Both the position numbers and the translations under genes were made by a program. From Chlamydiia bacterium (lineage in GTDB: Bacteria > Chlamydiota > Chlamydiia > Chlamydiales > Simkaniaceae): a stretch of 64,000 bases of DNA. Shown here piece by piece: positions 9,548 through 19,145 of this stretch. The notes below the pieces were generated by a model. That model was not told the origin of the DNA, did not search any database, and was given only the letters and a program-made list of their open reading frames with translations. How positions within the stretch are numbered: the first letter of the stretch is position 1; each line of letters starts with the position of its first letter. Location: NCBI GenBank assembly GCA_030429605.1, contig JAUIEV010000003.1, forward strand, positions 1 through 64,000, in the 5' to 3' direction.

Positions 9548-10102
9548 ATGAAATTTTTTCTTTTCGCTGCATCGCCATCAAAAAATTCCCTCAACAGAAA
9601 ACTCACCTCGATTATGGAGAACGAACTAAAAAAAATGGGACACGAGGTTGATCATGCAAACATGAATGAGTTTGCGCTCCCTCTCTACTGTATAGACCTT
9701 CAAAACGAGCAAGGTATCCCAGACACAGTGCACACCTTTGTCTCAAGAATGCATGCAGCTGATAAAGTCATCTTCTCATCTCCAGAGTACAATAGCTCTA
9801 TTCCTGGTCCATTTAAAAATCTCATCGATTGGGTCTCACGTATTAAACCAATGCCTTGGAAAAACCAAGACATTCTCCTCACCTCCGCAAGCCCATCAAT
9901 ATATGGAGGTGCTCGAGGACTTCTCTCACTTCGAGTCCCTTTAGATGGATGTGGTTCCTTTACCTTTCCACAAACGTATTCATTACCAAAAGCGAATGAG
10001 GCATTCGATGAAGATGGGCAGCTTATAGATCCAAAAAGAATGGAGTCGCTCTCTTCACTCCTTGACTCTTTTGCCAAAACACACATTACGAGGGAAGCAT
10101 GA
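9548..10102 (+). CDS. NADPH-dependent FMN reductase family protein
   Basis: A 184-residue flavodoxin-fold protein: ASPSKNSLNRKL (phosphate loop), SSPEYNSSIPGPFKNLIDW (the SPEYN signature of the FMN_red family) and a glycine-containing SPSIYGGARG loop. It is expected to reduce FMN or a quinone-like substrate with NAD(P)H. Its stop overlaps the cydA start by four bases (ATGA), so it is coupled to the cytochrome bd genes, which suggests a role in redox or quinone balance. AGGACG precedes the ATG. Confidence 0.8.
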   Translation: MKFFLFAASPSKNSLNRKLTSIMENELKKMGHEVDHANMNEFALPLYCIDLQNEQGIPDTVHTFVSRMHAADKVIFSSPEYNSSIPGPFKNLIDWVSRIKPMPWKNQDILLTSASPSIYGGARGLLSLRVPLDGCGSFTFPQTYSLPKANEAFDEDGQLIDPKRMESLSSLLDSFAKTHITREA

Positions 10103-11460
10103 GTGTCGAAATTCTTTCTAGAATCCAATTTGCCTTTACGCTCACTTTTCACTACATTTATCCCCCTCTCTCTATAGGTATTTCTCTTGCTCTTATCATG
10201 ATGGAGGGAATGTATTTAAAAACCGGAAAGAAGATCTGGGAAACAATGACGAAGTATTGGCTGCGAATCTTTGCCCTCACCTTTGCACTTGGCGTTGCAA
10301 CAGGGATTCCTTTGCAATTTAGCCTAGGGACAAATTGGGCACGCTATTCCCGGTTTGTCGGAGATGTATTTGGAAGTGCGTTGAGTGCTGAAGGCTTTTT
10401 TGCATTTCTTATTGAAGGTGGCTTTTTGGGCATCCTTCTCTTTGGATGGGACAAAGTAAAGCCATGGATGCATTTTCTTTCAACGATACTCGTTTCTTTT
10501 GGTGCACACTTTAGTGCTTTTTGGATTGTTGCAGCAAATTCATGGATGCAATACCCAAGTGCGTACAAAGTCGTAACAGAGCCGGACGGAACAAAAGTAG
10601 CCGAAGTGACAAACTGGTTTTCAATGCTTTTTAATCCAATGGCTATTGATCACATTGTGCATGTTCTATTGGGAGCATGGCTAACAGGAGCTTTCCTGAT
10701 TATCAGTGTCGCAGCGTACTACATGTTAAAAGGGCGTTATCTTGATTTCTCAAAACGTTCAATGAAGATTGGGGTGCTCATTGCTTTTGTTGCAGGTATT
10801 TTGCAACTTGTAGCTGCCGATTCACTTGCAAAAGGAGTAGCTAAACACAATCCTACGAAACTTGCTGCGATGGAAGGCCTTTTCAAGACGCAAACATATG
10901 CACCAGCATATGCTTTTGGATGGGTCGATGTGGAAAATGAAAAAACATATGGACTCGGCGTTCCTGGCTTACTCTCGTTTCTGATATCGTATTCTCCAAA
11001 AACTGAGGTCCAAGGACTCGATGCAACTCCAAGAGAAGAATGGCCTTGGATTCAGGCTGTATTTCAATCGTACCACCTTATGATTCTCACATGGCTCCTC
11101 ATGATGGGCGCTGCAACTATTGGTCTTTATATGTGGATTCGAGATACGTGGGTGCTTCCTAAGTTTGTCATGTGGTTTTTTGTCTTTTCGGTGTGTCTTC
11201 CACAAATAGGGAATATTGCTGGATGGTATTCTGCTTGCATGGGGAGACAGCCGTGGGTTGTCTATAAACTCATGAAAACAAGTGAAGGGTTTTCATCCAA
11301 TATTACTGTATCAGATGCACTGATCTCCCTTACCATGTTCATCATTTTATACCTTCTTTTCTTTGCACTCTTTCTCATGCTTCTTGATAGAAAAATTAAA
11401 CAAGGGCAGAACCTTGAAACAAGTGATAAACTCTATAAAAACCCCTTAAAACATTCATGA
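10099..11460 (+). CDS. cydA: Cytochrome bd quinol oxidase subunit I
   Basis: A 453-residue integral membrane protein, the haem-bearing subunit that oxidises quinol and reduces oxygen in the inner membrane. Visible marks are RIQFAFTLTFHYIYPPLSI (His18, the high-spin haem ligand position), the RDTW region and GRQPWVVYKLMKT. It is shorter than the 522-residue E. coli protein, fitting the short Q-loop type. It overlaps cydB by four bases. No cydX is visible downstream. Confidence 0.95.
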   Translation: MSVEILSRIQFAFTLTFHYIYPPLSIGISLALIMMEGMYLKTGKKIWETMTKYWLRIFALTFALGVATGIPLQFSLGTNWARYSRFVGDVFGSALSAEGFFAFLIEGGFLGILLFGWDKVKPWMHFLSTILVSFGAHFSAFWIVAANSWMQYPSAYKVVTEPDGTKVAEVTNWFSMLFNPMAIDHIVHVLLGAWLTGAFLIISVAAYYMLKGRYLDFSKRSMKIGVLIAFVAGILQLVAADSLAKGVAKHNPTKLAAMEGLFKTQTYAPAYAFGWVDVENEKTYGLGVPGLLSFLISYSPKTEVQGLDATPREEWPWIQAVFQSYHLMILTWLLMMGAATIGLYMWIRDTWVLPKFVMWFFVFSVCLPQIGNIAGWYSACMGRQPWVVYKLMKTSEGFSSNITVSDALISLTMFIILYLLFFALFLMLLDRKIKQGQNLETSDKLYKNPLKHS

Positions 11461-12482
11461 GCTATGATTTTTTAGCCTACTGGGCCTTCATCATCTATAT
11501 TCTTTCAGTCATCATGTACGTCTGTCTTGACGGATTTGGATTAGGCCTGGGATGTCTGCATATTTTCGCTCGTACTGACCGGGAACGACGAGTCTTTTTA
11601 AATGCTGTTGGGCCTGTGTGGGATGGAAATGCAGTTTGGATCGTGATTGTCACAGGAATTTTACTTGCTGCATTTAGTAAGGTGTTTACTTCGCTGCTTT
11701 CTGGATTTTATCTCCCTATGATGGGTCTTATTTTTGGGTTTATGGTTCGCTCAGCAGCAATAGAATTTCGAAGTAAGCGTGATGGGAAACTGTGGCGAAA
11801 CATTTGGGACTACGTTTTTTTTCTAACATCCGTAGGAATGGCGCTCGATTTTGGCATGATTCTCGGACATACTATTCAAGGTGTCCCCATCGAAAAAAAT
11901 GGCATGCTTGATCCACATGCGTATCCTTTTTTTACAGCCTATCCTGTTGCAGTTGGTGTGATGACAACGCTCCTTTTTGCACTCCATGGAGCAACATACG
12001 TCATGAACAAAGTCGAATCAGAGACCTTGGACCATATGAGAAAACGAGCGCTCTTTCTCTACCCATTCTTTGTGTGTGCTTGGATCATAACAACTGGCAT
12101 GACTTTATTTGTTCAAAAACACATGCTTTCTGTCTTTGAAACATATCCTGTGTTTTTACTTTTTGCACTTCTTTTCATTGGGGCGATAATTTTGCTTCCA
12201 CTTTCACTCTATCAGAGAAAACCATCTGCTGCATTTTTTTCTTCTGCAACCCTGTTAACTTCTCTTGTTCTTCTCTATGCAGTTGGAATGCAAGGAGTTT
12301 TTGCTCACTCAAGTCTCAATCCACTTTTCTCTTTAACCATAGAAAACAGCGCCAACTCGTACCTCTCATTATTTGTTGTTTTTGTTGTTTCTGTATGTGG
12401 TCTTCCTCTTTCATTTTTTTACTTTTCGTACATATATAAAGTTTTCAAAGGGAAAGTAACAATCGACACGTCCAGTTATTGA
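11457..12482 (+). CDS. cydB: Cytochrome bd quinol oxidase subunit II
   Basis: A 341-residue multi-pass protein with the CydB signatures CLDGFGLGLGCL, GPVWDGNAVWIV and FGFMVRSAAIEFR. It completes the bd oxidase with CydA and is translationally coupled to it. The response regulator gene begins 60 bases downstream on the same strand, so read-through into the polysaccharide locus is possible. Confidence 0.95.
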   Translation: MSYDFLAYWAFIIYILSVIMYVCLDGFGLGLGCLHIFARTDRERRVFLNAVGPVWDGNAVWIVIVTGILLAAFSKVFTSLLSGFYLPMMGLIFGFMVRSAAIEFRSKRDGKLWRNIWDYVFFLTSVGMALDFGMILGHTIQGVPIEKNGMLDPHAYPFFTAYPVAVGVMTTLLFALHGATYVMNKVESETLDHMRKRALFLYPFFVCAWIITTGMTLFVQKHMLSVFETYPVFLLFALLFIGAIILLPLSLYQRKPSAAFFSSATLLTSLVLLYAVGMQGVFAHSSLNPLFSLTIENSANSYLSLFVVFVVSVCGLPLSFFYFSYIYKVFKGKVTIDTSSY

Positions 12483-12542
12483 TCTTATCTTGAGCTGTGT
12501 GCTATGAAAAAATTTAATGGTGCACAGCAAAAGGACTCCCAC

Positions 12543-12902
12543 ATGTCGAAAAAAATCCTTATAGCAGATGATGATCAAGACATTGTCAAAGTACTCTCTT
12601 TTCAGTTTCAGAAAAAAGGCTTTGAGGTTATTGCGGCCTATGATGGTGAAGAGTCTGTAGCAAAAGCGTTCAGTGAGCATCCAGATCTCATCATACTCGA
12701 CTACCACATGCCAAAGCTCAATGGAATTGAAGTGTTTGAGAAAGTCAAAGCCCAAGAAGAGTTTAAAAACACTCCTGTTCTTTTTTTCACTGGACGACTC
12801 GACATAGACAATGAAAAAATCAGCTCATTTGAGAAAGCTGAACTTGTTTTCAAACCGTGTGATTTTTCAGACCTCTTAACTATTTGTGAAAAGATGCTAT
12901 GA
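12543..12902 (+). CDS. Single-domain response regulator (CheY-like)
   Basis: A 119-residue receiver domain: acidic pocket ILIADDDQD, phosphorylation site LIILDYHMPKLNG, and K at VFKPCDFSDL. No output domain. The start is ATG 12543, after AAAGGA at 12530-12535; an earlier in-frame ATG at 12504 lacks a ribosome binding site. Its end overlaps the GT4 start by four bases, linking a signalling protein to a glycosyltransferase. Its kinase may be encoded at 17.2 kb. Confidence 0.85.
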   Translation: MSKKILIADDDQDIVKVLSFQFQKKGFEVIAAYDGEESVAKAFSEHPDLIILDYHMPKLNGIEVFEKVKAQEEFKNTPVLFFTGRLDIDNEKISSFEKAELVFKPCDFSDLLTICEKML

Positions 12903-14119
12903 AAATACTTCTTACAAATACAGGGCCTTGGGGTACCGGAAGTTTTACTGTGGCACACGCAGTCCTCAAAGAACTGCTTCATTTAGGCCATGAAGTAAAA
13001 CTGTTTTTTCCAGATACAGGCATACCGTCGAAAGATCTTGAGTATTTTTATCAAAACCAAGAGTGGTTTCATATTTGGCCTTTTCCAATACAAAATGAGC
13101 AGGCCAAGCTTGAATCTTTCCCCCTCATCATACCTGATCCTCATCCTCGATCTTCCGCTTCAAAGACATATAAAGAGCTCACTGATGCAGAACGACAGCT
13201 TTTCTATGAAAGTGCCAAAAAACATCTTCTGCCTCTGCTCGATGCGTTTCAGCCGGATATTGTCGAATGTCAGCACATTTGGGCTCTCGATAGCATTGTC
13301 CATGAAGCGAAATACCCCTTTATCTGTACCGCGCACCACAGTGACCAGATGGGATTTCTGTATGACGAATCAATGCGCCCTCATTGTATTGAGGCAGCTC
13401 ATGCAGCAAAAGCGATTATTGCAGTCTCTGAATTTGTACAGCATGAGGTTGTTGACCTCTATAAAGTTGAGGAAGAAAAAGTCAAAGTACTCACAAATGG
13501 GTATGACAAAACAATCTTCCAACCAATGCCTGTTGAAAGAAAAAAAATATTCGAATACTTGGACATCCCCTACTCTGACAATGCATTTGTTGTCAGTTTT
13601 GCAGGAAAACTTTCGAAAACAAAAGGGATAGATATTCTTCTTCTTGCAAATGCACTTCTCCCTGAAGAGGACAACATTCATTTTATCATCCTTGGAGCGG
13701 GTGATCTGCAAAAAGCACTCGATCCATCTCTTATAGATAAATACTGTTACGACAGAATACACTTTGTTGGCCACCAACCACAAAAAACACTCTCTGAAAT
13801 CCATAACATCTCCGACGTCAGTGTACTCCCTTCAAGAACAGAAGGGTTTGGTATTGCGTGCCTTGAGGCTATGGGATGTGGTCTCCCCGTCATTGTCACC
13901 CGATCTGGAGGAATGACTGATTTCGCAAAAGGCAGCATTATACCAATCGAAGATCCAAAAGCATTAGCTGATGCCATACTCGATATCAAACATATGCAGC
14001 ATGAAGAGTATAGACAACTTTGCTTTGAAGCATTTCATACAGCACAAGGCTTCTCATGGAGTGCTATAGCAAAAGAGCGCATAGCTCTCTATCAAGACTG
14101 TTTAAAAAATATAGAGTAG
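12899..14119 (+). CDS. GT4-family glycosyltransferase
   Basis: A 406-residue GT-B enzyme. The N-terminal domain (NTGPWGTGSFTVAHAVLKEL) ends near residue 195, and the C-terminal nucleotide-sugar domain has SFAGKLSKTKGIDILL and the EX7E-type segment PSRTEGFGIACLEAMGCGLPVIVT. Family members move a sugar from a nucleotide donor to a lipid, glycan or protein. Coupling to the CheY-like gene and closeness to the polysaccharide export pair suggest surface glycan work. The last 18 bases overlap the convergent exporter gene. Confidence 0.85.
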   Translation: MKILLTNTGPWGTGSFTVAHAVLKELLHLGHEVKLFFPDTGIPSKDLEYFYQNQEWFHIWPFPIQNEQAKLESFPLIIPDPHPRSSASKTYKELTDAERQLFYESAKKHLLPLLDAFQPDIVECQHIWALDSIVHEAKYPFICTAHHSDQMGFLYDESMRPHCIEAAHAAKAIIAVSEFVQHEVVDLYKVEEEKVKVLTNGYDKTIFQPMPVERKKIFEYLDIPYSDNAFVVSFAGKLSKTKGIDILLLANALLPEEDNIHFIILGAGDLQKALDPSLIDKYCYDRIHFVGHQPQKTLSEIHNISDVSVLPSRTEGFGIACLEAMGCGLPVIVTRSGGMTDFAKGSIIPIEDPKALADAILDIKHMQHEEYRQLCFEAFHTAQGFSWSAIAKERIALYQDCLKNIE

Positions 14120-15727
14120 GCTGCCTTGGAAAACATTTGAGCGGTAGTTATTTGTATCGATGTAGTACTTCCAGAAGAGATCAAAGGTCAGTCTATCTTG
14201 TTGAACCTTTTTCAGGTGAAGTTCAACTCGAGATGACTTGTATATGTTCTGCTTAATAACTTCTGATACAGGTGCTCCAGGAACAATTGCTTCTGCAATG
14301 TTTGAGAAATCAGACACCTTATTCCAGCCAAATTGATAGATTGCTTCGGCTAAGAAACGTGCGCCGACATCTTTTTGCAGCGTCACTTGCGAAATGACTT
14401 CTTGCCTTCTTCGATAGGAGTAGTAGTTTTGGCTTATGACCCCAAACGTTCCATATCGAAAACGAAACTCTCCAAATAGACGAAAAGGAATGTTTGGTAG
14501 CGATACCCGAACAAAGGGGCTTATCTCTTTTTTCCTATTTGAACTCGTATCGTTATAGATAGAAAGCTCTCCATTTGCACCAAGAGCTGAAGGGAGTTCG
14601 CCAAATGGGTACTCAATAAATGCGTCTAAAAACCGCCTTCGTACAAAAAACGACTGCTGACTTGCTATTGAACGACCAATAATATGGTCTTTTCCAAGAG
14701 TTGATCCAATTCGCATATATTGTGGTCTATACTGGAATGTGAGGGTAGGCTCCCAAACAAAAGGTCCACCAAATGGAAAAACAACTTCTCCTTTATCTTT
14801 CCCCCATGACCATGCAGTTTGTCCTCGAATAAGGAATTCAGGTCGAAAGCTACTTTCTACACCGATTCCTCCAGAGTATGTGTTCATGTAATAGTTATTC
14901 ACACCGAGTTGAAGGTTTTTTTGTTGGATAGGAGAGAAACGAAAAAGATAAAAAAGATCTACGGCGTCATTAATGGGAAAAAAAAGTCTGCTTGACGACT
15001 CCCACGTATTCAAGGTAACGGTATTAATTTTTAAAATGAGATCTTGCTCTGTCTCTTTTGAGAATAAGCCAGTTGTTGAAAACGATGGGTACACTAATTG
15101 AGCTATCCCAATCATCTTGTCGAGTGCCTTTTTATCCCCGTTGTTGTAGTACACCTTTGCATAATCAGTATACCCTTTAGAATAGGCTCCTTGAGATACT
15201 TCAATATCTCCTCGTAGAAGAAATGCCTCATAGTAAAACGGGTCCTCTTTCACAACCTGATCAAGAAGTAAGAGTGCTTTTTCTTTTTCTTTTTTGATTC
15301 GATATATTCTTGCAAGCCCAAGCTTTGCATCAAGATAGTCTGGATCAACCTCTAAAAGAAGAAGGAGTTCTTCTTCTGCTATATCATACTTTTGCTCTTT
15401 GTAAAACGTATAGGCTGATAAGAATCGGATGTCTATGTCATCCGGATACCGGACAAGATACCTCCTGTAGTATTCTCGAGCCAAAATGTAGTTTTCTTGT
15501 GATTCGAGAATTCTACACAAAGAAATGTAGTATGATCGATTATTTGGATCGATAATCAGCAATTTTTCGTATGCTTTCTTTTGCTTTTCTAAATCGTCTG
15601 TTTTTTTTCCTTCTTCAATTTGATGAAAGAGTGTCACAGGTGATTCTGTAACAACAAACGAAGCAAAAGCGGGGGCTGTAAAAAAAACTGCTACAAAGAA
15701 AAAAAGAATGGCATGCCAAGCTACCAC
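14102..15727 (-). CDS. TPR and outer-membrane beta-barrel protein (YaiO/PgaA-like exporter)
   Basis: A 541-residue protein: signal peptide 1-23 (AWHAILFFFVAVFFTAPAFA), tetratricopeptide repeats about 25-215 (KAYEKLLIIDPNNRSYY, YRRYLVRYPDDIDI, LLLLEVDPDYLDAK), then about 300 residues of alternating aromatic beta strands ending in a C-terminal Phe, as outer-membrane barrels do. I chose GTG 15727: a GGGGGG tract six bases upstream and a clean signal peptide favour it over an in-frame ATG at 15775. It overlaps the GT2 stop by seven bases. The layout parallels PgaA/BcsC-type exporters that pair periplasmic TPRs with an exit pore. The polymer is not known. Confidence 0.8.
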   Translation of the reverse strand: MVAWHAILFFFVAVFFTAPAFASFVVTESPVTLFHQIEEGKKTDDLEKQKKAYEKLLIIDPNNRSYYISLCRILESQENYILAREYYRRYLVRYPDDIDIRFLSAYTFYKEQKYDIAEEELLLLLEVDPDYLDAKLGLARIYRIKKEKEKALLLLDQVVKEDPFYYEAFLLRGDIEVSQGAYSKGYTDYAKVYYNNGDKKALDKMIGIAQLVYPSFSTTGLFSKETEQDLILKINTVTLNTWESSSRLFFPINDAVDLFYLFRFSPIQQKNLQLGVNNYYMNTYSGGIGVESSFRPEFLIRGQTAWSWGKDKGEVVFPFGGPFVWEPTLTFQYRPQYMRIGSTLGKDHIIGRSIASQQSFFVRRRFLDAFIEYPFGELPSALGANGELSIYNDTSSNRKKEISPFVRVSLPNIPFRLFGEFRFRYGTFGVISQNYYSYRRRQEVISQVTLQKDVGARFLAEAIYQFGWNKVSDFSNIAEAIVPGAPVSEVIKQNIYKSSRVELHLKKVQQDRLTFDLFWKYYIDTNNYRSNVFQGSLLYIF

Positions 15728-17118
15728 GTATATCCCCCCTTGTAATAACGGTACATGCCGATGAACCGCCACCATATGTACATTTGTCGAAACCCAAAAT
15801 TTTCAAGAAAAGAATATAGAAAGAGTTTGCCAAGTTGTAGAATAGAGCGATATCTCCTAAAAGTCGTCATCTCCATAAAAACAGTAATAAGACTTAAGGA
15901 AGCAGTTAATCCCCAAGCAACAAGCATGATAAGCAAACAATCATATCCTGTGTAAAACCCAAGAAAATACCCGGTAAGAATAAGAATCATACCCAAAAAT
16001 TCAATAACCGGTTCGAAAAGCTCACCGAGTACCATATAAGGAAATGCAATAAGTCCTGTTAAGCCATATTTTGTGTTACAAAACATTCTCCACATTTTGA
16101 ATACCGTTTGACATAACCCTTGGTGCCACCTTGCACGTTGCTGTCGGATCGTCCAGTACGTCGAGGGTACTTCCGTCCACGCAACAGGGTCCGGGATAAA
16201 GTTAATCGGAAGGCCACTTGTATGTCCAGAATCGTAGTGGTATTTTATCAGCCGAATCGTTAAGTCGAAATCTTCCCCTATTGACTCTTTGTCATACATC
16301 CCTGCCTGCACAGCTGCCTCTCTTTCAAACAATCCGAACGCACCGGAAACAATAACATTCCCCCCCATGTAATTCCAGCCAAGCCTACCATACAGAAAAG
16401 ACCTCAGATACTCAACAACTTGAATGCCAGCATAATAATTTGATGGGATACCGATAGACGTGATTTCACCTTTGTCCACACTGCAGCCATTCAGTATGCG
16501 AATAGTACCCCCTTGCCCAAGTGCATTTGGATTAGAAAAAAAGGGTCGTACCATTCGAAGCAGGGCATTTTTTTCAAGAAGGGTATCTCCGTCTATAACC
16601 AGGAAAAACTGAGACACAGTATTTTGGATTCCATAGTTGAGCGCTTCTGCTCTACCTCCATTTTCCTTATCAACAACAATAATGTTCTGATACGTTTTTG
16701 ACCGATAGACTCCTCTTTGTTTTTCAAGCTTGTCATCTGCATGAAGAATATCAGGAACTTCATACAAGCCTAGATAGTCTTTCAGAATATCAAACGTCGT
16801 ATCTGTTGAACCATCATTCACCACAACGATTCGCTTTGCCGGGTACTCTACATGTGAAAGTGATTCTAAGGTCTTACAAATAAGCGATTCTAAGTTGTAG
16901 CATGGGACAATAATTGCGATATCCGGAAGGGATTCTGAATTGACCATGTCTGCAATCGACTCCATATTCACTTCTATGAATCTTTTATAGATAGAAGGAA
17001 TGGAAAAGAGAATCAAAAGAAAATAAAACGAGTTTATTATAAGAAAGTAATAGAAAAGAGAAAGTCCTGCAAAATGAAAAAATATTTCTACCACACAGAA
17101 GCTCCATATGTCACGCAT
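15721..17118 (-). CDS. Processive GT2 polysaccharide synthase (PgaC/BcsA-like)
   Basis: A 465-residue inner-membrane enzyme. Two N-terminal helices precede a GT2 domain: IIVPCYNLESLI, VVNDGSTDTT, DGDT (DxD), GEDFDLTIR (catalytic ED) and QQRARW (the QxxRW acceptor motif), then C-terminal helices. These motifs mark processive synthases such as those for PNAG, cellulose or hyaluronan. Its stop overlaps the exporter start. No PilZ domain is visible, so control would have to come from separate proteins. It is divergent from the histidine kinase gene. Confidence 0.88.
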   Translation of the reverse strand: MRDIWSFCVVEIFFHFAGLSLFYYFLIINSFYFLLILFSIPSIYKRFIEVNMESIADMVNSESLPDIAIIVPCYNLESLICKTLESLSHVEYPAKRIVVVNDGSTDTTFDILKDYLGLYEVPDILHADDKLEKQRGVYRSKTYQNIIVVDKENGGRAEALNYGIQNTVSQFFLVIDGDTLLEKNALLRMVRPFFSNPNALGQGGTIRILNGCSVDKGEITSIGIPSNYYAGIQVVEYLRSFLYGRLGWNYMGGNVIVSGAFGLFEREAAVQAGMYDKESIGEDFDLTIRLIKYHYDSGHTSGLPINFIPDPVAWTEVPSTYWTIRQQRARWHQGLCQTVFKMWRMFCNTKYGLTGLIAFPYMVLGELFEPVIEFLGMILILTGYFLGFYTGYDCLLIMLVAWGLTASLSLITVFMEMTTFRRYRSILQLGKLFLYSFLENFGFRQMYIWWRFIGMYRYYKGGYTW

Positions 17119-17229
17119 CTTCCATATATTAAATACGTATCACTCATTCCAACGAACCGTTTATAAAAAAATCTTGTCTCTTAGATGTTAAATACACTAT
17201 GAAAGGGTAAGAGAAAAGAAAAATGATCA

Positions 17230-18777
17230 ATGAAGCATAGCCAACAAATAAATCAAACCTACTCAAAGCATGTATTTCGGATACTCATCGCTTTCATATG
17301 TGTTGCAGGGATTTTTTTTGGGACAACTCCCGTACTTCACGCATTTGGCATTACTTTAGGTGAATCAGAGCGACTTCTTGGAAAAGTTATCCTGTCTTTT
17401 TTTGATCTCGCTGACGGTTTTTTGTGTACGTGCATTTTTGCAGCCACAATCTTTCATTACTTTATTTGGAAACGTGGCTTTATGCCGATTGTTTCTACTG
17501 CCATTTTTTTTACAGGAATTTTGCTAACAACAAATTACCTTACAATACTGCATACTGGATGGAGTGATTCAGGCCATTTTCAATGGTTTGTGACCCACCT
17601 CTATTTTAGTGTAGCTCTCTCTCTTTCAATTCTTCTCTCACTCATTGGCGAGAAGTACATTAAAGTGCACTTTACAACCTTTTTTTTTATTTCTTTCGCT
17701 CTATTAGCTACCTTGTTTTTAGTCGCATTCTTTCTCGCAAAAACGTCAAATGCACCTGGTATGTATGTGCTGACAGATAGTGCACTGCTTTATTATTTTA
17801 ACTTTGAATCAACGCTTTTTTTCTTTTACCTCCTTGTTCCATTTAGTTTGCTCGTTGTGTACCACAGGGCACGAAAAAGTGACTTTTCTTTTGGACTTGT
17901 GCTTTCAGGAATATTTTTTCTTATTGCATATGCAGCAGAACTCTTCATACCAAATACTGACTACTTTTACAGTCATACACTCAGCGGTTTCATTGAACTT
18001 TTTGCATTCTTTCTTATTGCGTGGGGAATTTTTCAAGAAAACTATACTCTCTCAAAATGGCTGATTGCAGCGAAAGAAGACGCGGAGGTCCTTTCCCATG
18101 CAAAAAATACATTTATCTCCAATTTTTCCTATCAAGTACGAGCCCCAATGAACACTATAGTAGGCTATACAGAGCTTCTTGAAGAAGGTGTTGACGGTGA
18201 GCTGAACGAAAAGATGAAAAGTTCAGTGGAGGAGATAAAAAAAGCATCCTCAACACTCCTTACATTCTTAAACCAAATCATAGATGTTTCGCGGATTGAA
18301 TCTGGTAAAATCTCATTTCAAGTAGAGGAATTTTCACTCTCAACGCTCTTGAAAAATACAATCAAGCAAATGGAAGCTTCAGCACTCGAAAAAGACCTAC
18401 AGCTCAAAGAAGAGATTCCAAATGAAGATATACTCTACCTTGGAGATGAAAAGCGAATTAAGCAGATGCTGTTCCATGTTATCGAAAATGCAATCAAATA
18501 CACAGAGAAGGGCGAGGTTGTTGTGAGTGTACAAAACGTGCCAAAACAAGTTGAAATAGCAGTGACAGATACTGGAGTTGGCATTTCAGAAAAAAGACTT
18601 ACATCAATTTTTAAGCCTTTTACACCTCAGGAAGAAACACACAAAGAAGGTAGCGAATCTCTAGGAATTGGCCTCACCATTGTCCGCCTCATTGCACATG
18701 CAATTGATGCTAAAATAGATATTAAAACAGAAAAAAATGTTGGCACAACATTTTTTATTACACTGCCAAAGGAATAA
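17230..18777 (+). CDS. Membrane histidine kinase with Tyr at the phospho-His position
   Basis: A 515-residue protein: eight or so N-terminal helices (residues 15-275, a MASE-like sensor), then a kinase core. The H-box reads SNFSYQVRAPMNTIVGYTELL, where family members have S-H-E-[IL]-R-[TA]-P; codon 301 (18130-18132) is TAT, one transition away from CAT. The ATPase half looks intact: N-box ENAIKYTEKG, G1 DTGVGIS, G2 GIGLTIV. It may be a pseudokinase, a partner for another kinase, or have gained a mutation recently. The response regulator gene follows after one base. Confidence 0.88.
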   Translation: MKHSQQINQTYSKHVFRILIAFICVAGIFFGTTPVLHAFGITLGESERLLGKVILSFFDLADGFLCTCIFAATIFHYFIWKRGFMPIVSTAIFFTGILLTTNYLTILHTGWSDSGHFQWFVTHLYFSVALSLSILLSLIGEKYIKVHFTTFFFISFALLATLFLVAFFLAKTSNAPGMYVLTDSALLYYFNFESTLFFFYLLVPFSLLVVYHRARKSDFSFGLVLSGIFFLIAYAAELFIPNTDYFYSHTLSGFIELFAFFLIAWGIFQENYTLSKWLIAAKEDAEVLSHAKNTFISNFSYQVRAPMNTIVGYTELLEEGVDGELNEKMKSSVEEIKKASSTLLTFLNQIIDVSRIESGKISFQVEEFSLSTLLKNTIKQMEASALEKDLQLKEEIPNEDILYLGDEKRIKQMLFHVIENAIKYTEKGEVVVSVQNVPKQVEIAVTDTGVGISEKRLTSIFKPFTPQEETHKEGSESLGIGLTIVRLIAHAIDAKIDIKTEKNVGTTFFITLPKE

Positions 18778-18778
18778 C

Positions 18779-19135
18779 ATGATTCTTATCGTTGATGACG
18801 ATAGTGACGCACAAAAGCTCTACAGTAAGATCCTCTCTCAAGGAGGGTATGAGTGTACGATGGTTGCAACAAAAGAAGAGGCGCTTTCATTTTGTTCAGA
18901 GCAAACACCGGACCTAATTATTATGGACATTTCACTTCCAAAGAGTGATGGCCTTGAAGTTGCACGAATACTCAAAGAATCACCAACAATTCAAAATGTT
19001 CCAATTGTGGCTATTTCAGCACTTGCTACAAAAGAGATTCATGAAAGAATTGCTCAATCAGTCTGTGATACGTTTTTAGAAAAACCATTTAAACCATCAC
19101 AACTGACTGAGTTGATAAAAAAATATATACACTAG
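18779..19135 (+). CDS. Single-domain response regulator (CheY-like)
   Basis: A 118-residue receiver: ILIVDDDSDAQ pocket, LIIMDISLPKSDG phosphorylation site, and FLEKPFKPSQL with the conserved Lys. AAGGA sits just before ATG 18779, within the end of the kinase gene. It is between the altered kinase and the multi-receiver protein, in the same operon. Confidence 0.88.
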   Translation: MILIVDDDSDAQKLYSKILSQGGYECTMVATKEEALSFCSEQTPDLIIMDISLPKSDGLEVARILKESPTIQNVPIVAISALATKEIHERIAQSVCDTFLEKPFKPSQLTELIKKYIH

Positions 19136-19145
19136 CAGAAAGAAA

